A stretch of 64,000 bases of DNA from the NCBI RefSeq assembly GCF_003086295.3, contig NC_092052.1, positions 16,336,346-16,400,345 on the forward strand, written 5' to 3'. The notes under the pieces were generated by a model. The model was not told the DNA's origin and made no database searches. It saw nothing but the letters and a program-made list of their open reading frames with translations. Source of the stretch: Arachis hypogaea. Its lineage: Eukaryota > Streptophyta > Magnoliopsida > Fabales > Fabaceae. The first letter of the stretch is position 1. The number at the start of each line of letters is the position of its first letter. The position numbers and the translations under genes are program-made. This document shows positions 37,955 to 48,865 of this stretch, in pieces.

Positions 37955-38360
37955 GTAAGCTTTCTAAATGAATTTTTAGAAATGCTTGAACTTGTTCACT
38001 CCTATGTCCTCCAAATTGAATTTACTAGTTGAGTTTTACAATTCAAGTTTTGTATACATTAGAAACTCATTGCGATGATTTTGATCATTTTCAAGGATGT
38101 TTTGTCCCCTCTTGCATAAGTACCTGTAATGCTGCAAAAATGAGCTATAGCTTCTTTTCACGAGACAATTCTTAATTAACATTAATAACTATTCCGGTTT
38201 GTTCCTTTTTGTGATTAGAGGTCTGCAATTATCCTTTCCTGAAGTGATATTTTCAATTGATTTAATATTTTTATTATGTTTTGGGTTGTTTTGTGGCCAT
38301 TGCAAGAAAGTAAATAAATCCTGGCCTTTTGCTGTTGTTTTCAGTTTCAAATTTGTCACA

Positions 38361-40233
38361 ATGAAATTAAAAAGCAAAACCGAAAAGTGCGCCGTGGAAA
38401 AGAAGAGGAAAAGGAAGCCGGAAAAAATTGGTGATGTTGAGATAGATAGTATATTGAATGCCGAAGGTATAATATTTTGATAGATGTTTCTTCTTCCCCT
38501 TTTTGAACTGTTATCATGTCGCATTTATTTATTAATGAAACAACAGGCTTGCTGTATTGTTTCAGTGGATAATGGAATGCAAGTTGGAAAGGAGAAAAAG
38601 GATAAATCTTCTATCAATAGAAAGAGGAAGAATAAAGATAAAAATCGTCGCAAGGGTGAAGTTGATTTAGAAGAGTATAGTGGTGAGCTAGTGTCAATAA
38701 GCGTTGAATTTTATTTAAATGGTTCGGCAAAGTGCCATATGTTGATATTAAATTTGTTTCCACTTCTATTAGATGGGATTGTTCATGACCATCCTTCTGA
38801 AGCTCAAGAAATCAAAGATACTGAGGAGCATGGAGATACTGATACTAGAGCAGCCATCAAATCTCATAATTAACAATTTGGTTTTATTTATTGGAAATAA
38901 AATGGCCCTTCTGAACTTCCATTTATTTTTAGTTACTCATGGAATTCGTCATTCTCTTGTAGGTAAAAAGAAATCTAAAAAGAAGAGGAAAAAGGAAGCT
39001 AGTTTTGTAAATGAGGTGGAAAATTCTCCAAAAAAGGAGGGGACCCTGATCAGGATCAAATTTATGTTATTTCTTCTGGAGATGAGGACTTCTCAAAAGG
39101 AATGATAAGTATGAATTTGTAAATGGATTGGGATTAGTTTGCATTTTTTTAGAAAAATTGTGCCCATTGATCTTATATTTGCATGATTCATGCATGGATA
39201 ATGGACTTATAGCTTAAGCATTTGTGGTCGTAACATGATTAATATTTATCTATCCGACTATTTACTGGTCCTGAAGCAAGTTGGATTCAAATTCATCATT
39301 TTTATTTTTCTGCATTGATGTCTGCTATGCCTACTATTTCTGACGTGGTTACTTAAAACTGCAGAATGGATCAGGGAATACCATCAAAGTAGACAAGGGC
39401 TGAATATATTGTAGGAGCAAGTTGACGAATTCATAACTGTTCATGAGGAAAACCTGGAGCAGGTAAAATGTTTAATAACCCTCTTGCATTTATTTTCCTA
39501 TAGTAGTTTCAAGGCTTTGAAAAATAACAATTGGAGCTAGTGGTAGACTTTAACAAGTTCCAATTGTTAATCCTTTCTGTTAAAAACTACACATTTGAAA
39601 TGTATATCTGTTCTCCATAATCTGGCTGAATTCTAAGCCATTTTTTAAATATTGTTAAATCATATCAAGTTATTCTCTTCCAATGATATTTTGATATTTA
39701 ACAATCCATTACCAAATGTAAGATCTTAACATTAATTTACTCCATATCTTTGGTTTTCAATGTTATGCACAATTCAGGAAAGGAAAGAGAGAGAAGAACG
39801 TGCAGCAGAAGGGGGTTGGACTGTTGTTGTACATCACAAGGGTAGAAAGAAAGCGGAGTAGCTGTGGGATCTGTTGCACAGGCTGCAGTGGAGAACAAAA
39901 TGGCAAAAATGAAGAATAAAGAAGTGAAGGGAATTTTCTACCGGTTTCAAAAGAAAGAAGCCTAGAGGAATGGTATGAGCTGCATTGAATTTATCATATC
40001 ACTTTCTAAAACAAATAGTCTAATCAAATGGTGTATGCAGAAGCTTCCTTACTTTTATTTTGGATTTCTAAGTGGTAACTTTGTACAGGATTTGTTGAAT
40101 TTGCACCTTATTTTTATTGAAATAAATAATTTTTGCTTTTCTTGCAGAGATCATGATGCTGCAGAGCAAATTTGAAGACGACAAAAAGAGACTGCAGCAA
40201 TTAAGAGCTGCCAGAAAATTTAGACCTTATTAA
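38361..40233 (+). pseudogene. RRP7: RRP7-like ribosomal RNA-processing protein, damaged copy, left arm
   Basis: RRP7 acts in nucleolar small-subunit rRNA processing. Exons by splice sites and homology: 38361-38466, 38566-38682, 38773-about 38871, 38963-39108, 39365-39462, 39778-39972, 40148-40233. The lysine-rich N-terminus (KKRKRKPEK, KKKSKKKRKK) and the diagnostic C-terminus (FYRFQKKEA, then LQSKFEDDKKRLQQLRAARK, ending FRPY) fit plant RRP7. Lesions: exon 3 reads into TAA with no donor visible; a one-base shift after NSPKK in exon 4; TAG at 39412-39414 (CAG in the right copy); a frameshift after GRKK in the sixth exon; TAG at 39963-39965. It is almost certainly not translated as a full protein. 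Confidence 0.8.
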
Positions 40234-40285
40234 CAGTTTTCTAGAACACGGGGATCCAATTTTTTTCATTTACCCTTTGGGATCA

Positions 40286-40310
40286 ATTCCAACCCTAGGG
40301 TGTCTTCCCA
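40286..40310. other. 25-bp spacer at the centre of the palindrome
   Basis: The reverse-complement match ends at TTTGGGATCA (40276-40285) and resumes at TGATCCCAAA (40311-40320). The 25 bases between are unpaired and include CCCTAGGG, itself a short palindrome. Both RRP7-like copies stop about 50 bp from this point. Confidence 0.9.
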
Positions 40311-40362
40311 TGATCCCAAAGGGTAAATGAAAAAAATTGGATCCCTGTGTTCTAGAAAACTG

Positions 40363-42240
40363 TTAATAAGGTCTAAATTTTCTGGCAGCTCTTAATTGTT
40401 GCAGTCTCTTTTTGTCGTCTTCAAATTTGCTCTGCAGCATCATGATCTCTGCAAGAAAAGCAAAAATTATTTATCTCAATAAAAATAAGTGCAAATTCAA
40501 AAAATCCTGTACAAAGTTACCACTTAGAAATTCAAAATAAAAGTAAGGAAGCTTCTGCATACACCATTTGATTAGACTATTTGTTTTAAAAAGTGATATG
40601 ATAAATTCAATGCAGCTCATACCATTCTTCTGGGCTTCTTTCTTTTGAAATCGGTAGAAATTTCCCTTCACTTCTTTATTCTTCGTTTTTTCCATTTTGT
40701 TCTCCACTACAGCCTGTGCAACAGATCCCACAGCTATTCCGCTTTCTTCCTACCCTTGTGATGTACAACAACAGTCCAACCCCCTTCTGCTGCACGTTCT
40801 TCTCTCTCTTTCCTTTCCTGAATTGTGCATAACATTGGAAACCAAAGATATGGAGTAAATTAATGTTAAGATCTTACATTTGGTAATGGATTGTTAAATA
40901 TCAAAATATCATTGGAAGAGAATAACTTGATATGATTTAACAATATTTAAAAAATGGCTTAGAATTCAGCCAGATTATGGTGAACAGATATACATTTCAA
41001 ATGTGTAGTTTTTAACAGAAGGGATTAACAATTGGAACTTGTTAAAGTCTACCGCTGGCTCCAATTGTTATTTTTCAAAGCCTTGAAACTACTATAGGGA
41101 AATAAATGCAAGAGGGTTATTAAACATTTTACCTGCTCCAGGTTTTCCTCATGAACAGTTATGAATTCGTCAATTTGCTCCTGCAATATATTCAGCCCTT
41201 GTCTACTTTGATGGTATTCCCTGATCCACTCTGCAGTTTTAAGTAACCATGTCAGAAATAGTAGGCATAGCAGACATCAATGCAGAAAAATAAAAATGAT
41301 GAATTTGAATCCAACTTGCTTCAGGACCAGTAAATAGTCGGATAGATAAATATTAATCATGTTACGACCACAAATGCTTAAGCTATAAGTCCATTATCCA
41401 TGCATGAATCATGCAAATATAAGATCAATGGGCACAATTTTTCTAAAAAAATGCAAACTAATCCCAATCCATTTGCAAATTCATACTTCTCATTCCTTTT
41501 GAGAAGTCTTCATCTCCAGAAGAAATAACATAAATTTGATCCTGATCAGGGTCCCCTCTTTTTTTGGAGAATTTTCCACCTCATTTACAAAACTAGCTTC
41601 CTTTTTCCTCTTCTTTTTAGATTTCTTTTTACCTACAAGAGAATGACGAATTCCATGAGTAACTAAAAATAAATGGAAGTTCAGAAGGGCCATTTTATTT
41701 CCAATAAATAAAACCAAATTGTTAATTATGGGATTTGATGGCTGCTCCAGTATCAGTATCAGTATCTCCATGCTCCTCAGTATCTTTGATTTCTTGAGCT
41801 TCAGAAGGATGGTCATGAACAATCCCATCTAATAGAAGTGGAAACAAATTTAATATCAACATATGGCACTTTGCCGAATCATTTAAATAAAATTCAACGC
41901 TTATTGACACTAGCTCACCACTATACTCTTCTAAATCAACTTCACCCTTGCGACGATTTTTATCTTTATTCTTCCTCTTTCTATTGATAGAAGATTTCTC
42001 CTTTTTCTCCTTTCCAACTTGCATTCCATTATCCACTGAAACAGTATAGTAAGCCAGTTGTTTCATTAATAAATAAATGCGACATGATAACAGTTCAAAA
42101 AGGGGAAGAAGAAACATCTATCAAAATATTATACCTTCGGCATTCAATGTACTATCTATCTCAACATCACCAATTTTTTCCGGCTTCCTTTTCCTCTTCT
42201 TTTCCACGGCACACTTTTCGGTTTTGCTTTTTAATTTCAT
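40363..42240 (-). pseudogene. RRP7: RRP7-like ribosomal RNA-processing protein, damaged copy, right arm
   Basis: Mirror of the left copy. Exons (minus strand): 42135-42240, 41919-42035, 41722-41828, 41487-41632, 41133-41230, 40623-40817, 40363-40448, each the same length as its partner except the third. It keeps glutamine codons where the left copy has two TAG stops. It shares the shift after NSPKK, the frameshift after GRKK and the missing donor of the third exon. Those shared lesions must predate the duplication, unless unusual splicing avoids them. It is the less damaged of the two, but I would not expect a full RRP7 protein. Confidence 0.8.
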
Positions 42241-42927
42241 TGTGACAAATTTGAAACTGAAAACAACAGCAAAAGGCCAGGTTTTATTTACTTTCTTGCA
42301 ATGGCCACAAAACAACCCAAAACATAATAAAAACATTAAATCAATTGAAAATACCACTTCAGGAAAGGATAATTGCAGACCTCTAATCACAAAAAGGAAC
42401 AAATCAGAATAGTTATTAATGTTAATTAAGAATTGGCTCGTGAAAAGAAGCTATAGCTCATTTTTGCAGCATTACAGGTACTTATGCAAGAGGGGACAAA
42501 ACATCCTTGAAAATGATCAAAATCATCGCAATGAGTTTCTAATGTATACAAAACTTGAATTGTAAAACTCAACTAGTAAATTCGATTTGGAGGACATAGG
42601 AGTGAACAAGTTCAAGCATTTCTAAAAATTCATTTAGAAAGCTTACCGAAATCACTGCTTCTTCTTCTCCTTCCGCAAGAGAAAAACACCAGTCTCCTCG
42701 TACGCATACTCAAGATGCAGGTGGTCACGAGGGGCCTTCTCGATATCGAAAACCTCATCGCACAATTATATTGGCAAATTGCAACAGATAGAAAAACCGC
42801 AAACAATTTGTCGCCGCTATCCTCCGGGTTTCAAGTGCCGGAAGTTTAAATTAACAGCCGTCACCGTTAACTCCTTGCTCAGGAGCTTCGCCGCAATTGG
42901 CATGGTGGAATCAGCTTCTAAGAGTAT

Positions 42928-43190
42928 GTGGACTCAGTCTCCGTGTTTTCTGTAGTGACTCTCTCCCCCAACTTCAACTCCCATACCCTCCGCTCCCTCA
43001 CCAACCAACCCTTCCTTGCCACGTGCTTCTTCCACTGGGCTCACTCTCAACCTAGCTATTTTCACTCCCTCCATTCCTACGTCTCTCTCATCGAAACCCT
43101 CTCCTTTTCTTCATCATTCGATTCCACTATTTTCCAAAACATTCTAGAAGAATTCAAGTGCCAGAAGTTGGCATGGTGGAATCGGCATCT
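42928..43190 (+). pseudogene. PPR-like gene fragment, right palindrome arm
   Basis: Mirror of the fragment at 37,420-37,673. The frame opens inside a satellite-type EYVDSV block (first codon GTG, no ATG), continues through SHTLRSLTN, FFHWAHSQPSYFHSLHSYVS and LIETLSFSSSFDS, and runs back into EEYVDSVMNAAIEMWGT of the first monomer of the right array. It is flanked by the same direct repeat, GCATGGTGGAATC(A/G)GC, at about 42,901 and 43,171. Confidence 0.5.
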
Positions 43191-45920
43191 AGAAGAGTAT
43201 GTGGACTCAGTCATGAACGCTGCTATAGAAATGTGGGGGACTTGTGGACTCAGTCTGAATACAGCTATAATGTGGAGCAAGAAGAGTATGTCGACTCGGT
43301 CATGAATGCTGCTATAGAAATGTAGGGGACTTGGACTCAGTCTGAATACAGCTATAATGTTGAGCAAGAAGAGTATGTGGACTCGGTCATGAATGCTGCT
43401 ATAGAAATGTGGGGGACATGTGGACTCAGTCTGAATACAACTATAATGTGAAGCAAGAAGAGTATGTGGACTCGGTTATGAATACTGCTATAGAAATGTG
43501 GGGGACTTGGGGACTCAGTCTGAATACAGCAATAATGTGGAGCAAGAAGAGTATGCGGACTCGGTCATGAAGGCTACTATAGAAATATGGGGGACTTGTG
43601 GACTCAGTCTGAATACAGCTATAATGTGAAGCAAGAAGAGTATGTGGACTCGGTCTTGAATGCTGCTATAGAAATGTGGGGAACTTGGACTCAGTCTGAA
43701 TACAGCTATAATGTGGAGCAAGAAGAGTATGTGGACTCGGTCATGAATGCTGCTATAGAAATGTGAGGGACTTGTGGACTCAGTCTGAATACAGCTATAA
43801 TGTGGAGCAAGAAGAGTATGTGAACTCGGTCGTGAATGCTGCTATAGAAATGTGGGGGACTTGGACTCAGTCTGAATACAACTATAATGTGGAACAAGAA
43901 GAGTATGTAGACTCGGTCATGAATGTTGCTATAGAAATGTAAGGGACTTGTGGACTCAGTCTGAATACAGCTATAATGTAGAGAAAGAAGAGTATGTAGA
44001 CTCGGTCATGAATGCTGCTATAGAAATGTGGAGGACTTGGACTCAGTCTGAATACAGTTATAATGTGGAGCATGAAGAGTATGTGGACTCGATCATGAAT
44101 GCTACTATAGAAATGTGGGGGACTTGTAGACTCAGTCTGAATACAGCTATAATATGGAGCAAGAAGAGTATGTGGATTCGGCATGAATGCTGTTATAGAA
44201 ATGTGGGGGACTTGGACTCAGTCTGAATACAGCTATAATGTTGAGCAAGAAGAGTATGTGGAATCGGTCATAAATGCTGCTATAGAAATGTGGGGGACTT
44301 GTGGACTCAGTCTGAATACAGCTATAATGTGGAGCAAGAAGAGTATGTAGACTCGGTCATGAATACTGCTATAGAAATGTGGGAGACTTGTGGACTCAGT
44401 CTGAATACAGCTATAATGTGAAGCAAGAAGAGTATGTAGACTCGGTCATGAATGATGCTATAGAAATGTGGGGGACTTGTAGACTCAGTCTGAATACAGC
44501 TATAATGTGGAGCAAGAAGAGTATGTGGACTCGGTCATGAATGTTGCTATAGAAATGTGGGGGACTTGTGGACTCAGTCTGAATACAGCTATAAATTTGA
44601 GCAAGAAGAGTATGTGGACTCGATCATGAATGCTGCTATAGAAATGTGGGAAACTTGGACTCAGTCTGAATACAGCTATAATGTGGAGCAAGAAGAGTAT
44701 GTGGTCTCGGTCATGAATGCTGCTATAAAAATGTGGGAGACTTGTGGATTTAGTCTGAATACAGCTATAATGTGGAGCAAGAAGAGTATGTGGACTCGGT
44801 CATGAATGCTGCTATAGAAATGTGGGGGACTTGGACTCAGTCTGAATACAACTATAATGTGGAGCAAGAAGAGTATGTGGACTCGGTCATGAATGCTGCT
44901 ATTGAAATGTAAGGGACCTGTGGACTCAGTCTGAATACAGCTATAATGTAGAGCAAGAAGAGTATGTGGACTCGGTCATGAATGCTGTTATAGAAATGTG
45001 GGGGACTTTGACTCAGTCTGAATACAGCTATAATGTGGAGCAAGAAGAGTATGTGGACTCGGTCATGAATGCTGCTATAGAAATGTGGGGGACTTGTGGA
45101 CTCAGTCTGAATACAGCTATAATATGGAGCAAGAAGAGTATGTGGACTCGGTCATGAATGCTGCTATAGAAACGTGCGAGACTTGGACTCAGTCTGAATA
45201 CAGTTATAATGTGGAGCAAGAAGAGTATGTGGACTCGGTCATGAATGCTGCTATAGAAATGTGGGGGACTTGAACTCAGTCTGAATACAGCTTTAATGTT
45301 GAGCAAGAAGTGTATGTGGACTCGGTCATGAATGCTGCTATAGAAATGTGGGGAACTTGTGGACTCAGTCTGAATACAGCTATACTGTAGAGCAAGAAGA
45401 GTATGTGGACTCGGTCATGAATACTGCTATAGAAATGTGGGGGACTTGTGGACTCAGTCTGAATACAGCTATAATATGGAGCAAGAAGAGTATGTGGACT
45501 CGGTCATAAATGCTGCTATAGAAATGTGTGGGACTTGGACTCAGTCTGAATACAGCTATAATGTGGTGCAAGAAGAGTACGTGGACTCGGTCATGAATGC
45601 TACTATAGAAATGTGGGGGACTTGTGGACTCAGTCTGAATACAGCTATAATGTGGAGCAAGAAGAGTATGTGGACTCGGTCATGAATGCTGCTATAGAAA
45701 TGTGGAGGACTTGGACTCAGTCTGAATACAGCTATAATTTGGAGCAAGAAGAGTACGTGGACTCAATCATGAATGCTGCTATAGAAATGTGGGGGACTTG
45801 GACTCAGTCTGAATACAGCTATAATGTGGAGCAAGAAGAGTACGTGGACTCGGTCATGAATGCTGCTATAGAAATATGGGGGACTTGTGGACTCAGTCTG
45901 AATACAGCTATAATGTGGAG
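43191..45920. repeat. Satellite array, inverted orientation, right array
   Basis: About 31 monomers of the 87/89-bp satellite are reverse-complemented relative to the left array, starting exactly where the palindrome arm ends. The last monomer breaks at about 45,920. Degenerate remnants (GTGGACTCAGTCTCA) trail to about 46,005. The open frames within it (60-125 codons) are repeat by-products. Confidence 0.93.
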
Positions 45921-46087
45921 CGTGGACTTGTAGACTTGAAGACTCAGTCTCAATCATTATGAATATAGCTAGAAATGTGGAGCATGGACTTGTGGACTCA
46001 GTCTCACTAAGTGCTACCAAATTTGCTATATATATACTCATATGTTAGGTTTTCAATATGCAAACTAAAATTTTTCAAATCTAAAAC

Positions 46088-48642
46088 ATGAATTTTCAAT
46101 ATATTCAAATCCTTTTCATTTATTTACTATTAATATGTAAACGCATATATAATTCAAAATTCCTTCCTTGTGATGAGAAGGATAAAAAAGTGTTACTTAT
46201 GTTTAAATACGGAGTTATTGATCCCTTCGGAGTACTTTCTTCATGGTCTGCAAAACAAAATTGTTGTCAGTGGCCAGGGATGCTCTGTGAAAATACTACT
46301 GGCAAAGTCACGGGGCTCAATCTTACTTGTCCTCGAATTTATCCTATTTATGGTAATGATAACAAACTGCATTGCCTATCAGGTGAGCTCAACGTCTCTT
46401 ATTTGTTTGAGTTTTAATTTCTAAGTTCTTTGAAGTTGGGCAACAATGACTTCAGCATCATCCATTATCATGGTCAGGGTGAAAACTCTTCCAACAACCT
46501 CCACCACCTAGATTTGTCATATAATGACAATCTTAAAGCTGATCATATGCTTCATTGGATTTCTAATCTTTCCTCTCTGCAGTATCTGGACCTCACTGGC
46601 ATTAATCTTCAAGAGAAAACTAATTGGCTTCAATTAGTTACCTTGCTTCCTTCTCTTTCACAGTTATATTTGCGGCATTGCGGACTTTGGGACATTTATC
46701 CATCCCTGCAATACGCCAATTTTACTGCACTTGAAGTCCTTGATCTTTCCAACAATGATTTTTTTCCAGATAAGTTACCAAACTGGATTTTTAATTTCAG
46801 TTGTAGAATAGCAGCTCTTATTCTCTCAGAAAATTCATTGCAAGGCCAACTTCCTCGAACATTTCCACACTTTCAAAGCCTTGAGTCCTTGCTTTTGGAT
46901 CAAAATGCTCTCAGTGGATCCATTCCAAATTGGGTGGGTCAACTTGAGAAACTAAACAAATTAGTTATTTCTAGAAATTTATTTTCAGGTATTTTTCCTA
47001 CATTTTTAAAAAATTTGTCATCTTTGACTTGTTTATCACTTGAATCAAATTCTTTTGCTGGAAATATTTCTAAAAATTGTTTTCACCCCTTTTCAAACCT
47101 AGAATATTTAGGTTTTGGCTCCCAATCATTGTTGTTTGACTTTGATCCTCAATGGATCCCTCATTTTCAACTCCAAACTTTGATATTGGATGCTGTGAGG
47201 CCCAAACTTCCTTCATGGATATATAGACAGGATTCGCTGCCACTTTTAAACATTTTGAACTCAAGAATCCCATTAGAACCAAGTGAAAAGTTTTGGAAAT
47301 TTATTTCGAATCAAGTTGGGAATCTTGTTATGCATAATAGTTCAATCAATGGCAGTATTTCAAACGTGTTATTTAATTCTAAAGTATTAATGCTAAATAG
47401 CAATAATTTCAGAGGTAATGTGCCTCGAATATCTCCAAATGTCACCCTTTTGGATTTATCTAACAACTCTTTGTCCGGGTCAATTTCTCATTTCTTATGT
47501 GGCCAGACAAAAGAAAAAAATAATTTGAAATATTTGGATCTCTCTCATAATGTATTATCAGGAGAGATTCCAAATTGTTGGATTCATTGGAAATCATTGG
47601 AATATATTAACTTGGAAGGCAATAATTTTAGAGGCCAAATTCCCTACTCAATAAGTAATTTGTCCAACCTAGTTTCATTTAGTCTATTCAATAATAGATT
47701 ATCTGGAGAAGTGCCTGTTTCGTTAAAAAATTGTAAAAAGCTTCGAATTCTTAATTTAGGTGAAAATAAGTTTTCAGGAGCTATATCAAATTGGGTGGGA
47801 CAAAATATAATTGCGTTCTAATTACGATCCAACCTATTTAGTGGTAATATCCCCACTACAATATGCAAGCTTGATTTTTTCAAGATATTGGATCTTTCAA
47901 ATAACAAATTATCAGGCCAATTCCAAGTTGTTGTCTAACAAGCATGATTTCCAAGAATGAATCATTTGATTCATTTGTTGTTATTGCTCTTCTAGGTGAC
48001 ATTTTTTTTACCTTTTATTATAATCTTACCATGCTCATTAAGGGTATTAAGTTAGATTATTCACATTCAATGCGGGCCATTGATTATTCAAACAATAATT
48101 TATCCGGATAGATCCCAGTAGAACTATTTATGCTCATTAGGTTACAATCTTTGAATTTATCTGAGAACCAATTGACAGGGATTATTCCAGATGAGATAGG
48201 TAACCTAATACTGTTAGAATCACTTGATTTATCCAAAAATTTATTTTCAGGACAAATTCCTCAGGAAATGTCTAAGTTGTCTTTTCTTGGAGACTTGAAT
48301 CTCTCATGTAATAATTTTTGGGGCAAAATTCTATCAGGGACCCAACTTCAAGGGTTCCAAAATTTTAGTTATATGAAAAATTCAAACTTATGTGGACCTC
48401 CACTAATAAGGATATGCCCACAAGATGAGGAGCCACCAAATGAAAAACAAATGAGAGAAGATGATGATGACAACTTTGAAGTTTATTCATGTTTCATTAT
48501 GGGATTTGGATTCGGATTTGCCATAAGTTTTTCGGTAATTTGGATGACAATTTTCTTCAATAGAAGATTCAGATATGGTTATTTCAAATTCGTAGACATG
48601 GTATTTCAAAAGTTCAACTCAGTGGTTGAAGTTGTGACATGA
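46088..48642 (+). pseudogene. LRR receptor-like protein (RLP, Cf-9/EIX type), broken
   Basis: RLPs are plasma-membrane immune or developmental receptors with extracellular leucine-rich repeats, one membrane helix and no kinase. Seen in order: a hydrophobic N-terminal signal (QILFIYLLLIC), an LRR N-terminal cap (DKKVLLMFK...QNCCQWPGMLC), about 20 LRRs (repeated LDLS.N motifs with SGSIP/SGEIP), an island-like stretch, NLCGPPL, an acidic segment, a membrane helix ([20 protein letters not shown]) and a short basic tail. Lesions: in-frame TAA at 46415-46417, TAA at 47819-47821, a frameshift near 47,925 and TAG at 48109-48111. The total span fits a single-exon gene of about 850 codons. It is a pseudogene unless these are sequence errors. 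Confidence 0.9.
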
Positions 48643-48865
48643 CGAGAATTCATTTGTCTCTTGAATAACCGTATCCGAATTCGAAGCATCCGAGTTCAAC
48701 ACATGGCTAACACCGAGTAGTGGCAACTAGTAAGTAAAGTAACAAATTATATTCAACTTTTTAAATTTGACATGATACTTCTTTGGATATATTTTCTCGT
48801 ATTTTTGCATGCCAAAAAGTTTGACATAATTTTATTTTAAATTTGACATGATACTTCTGTTTTAG

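Larger units (their letters stand above)
37411..40285. repeat. Left arm of the large palindrome
   Basis: This segment is the reverse complement of 40,311-43,190. Positions x and 80,596-x correspond near the centre, with only a few bases of drift at the outer ends. Differences are a few per hundred bases, with small indels (for example a 6-bp ACTGAT duplication only in the right arm). The inverted homology continues outward into the two satellite arrays. Confidence 0.95.
40311..43190. repeat. Right arm of the large palindrome
   Basis: Reverse complement of 37,411-40,285. It carries the same gene order inverted: RRP7-like copy on the minus strand, then the PPR-like fragment on the plus strand, then satellite. 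Confidence 0.95.

Noticed and set aside
37411..43190. Palindrome as an assembly fold-back artefact
   Set aside because: The arms differ by substitutions, a 6-bp indel and private stop codons, so they are two real, separately evolving sequences. Long reads would still be decisive.
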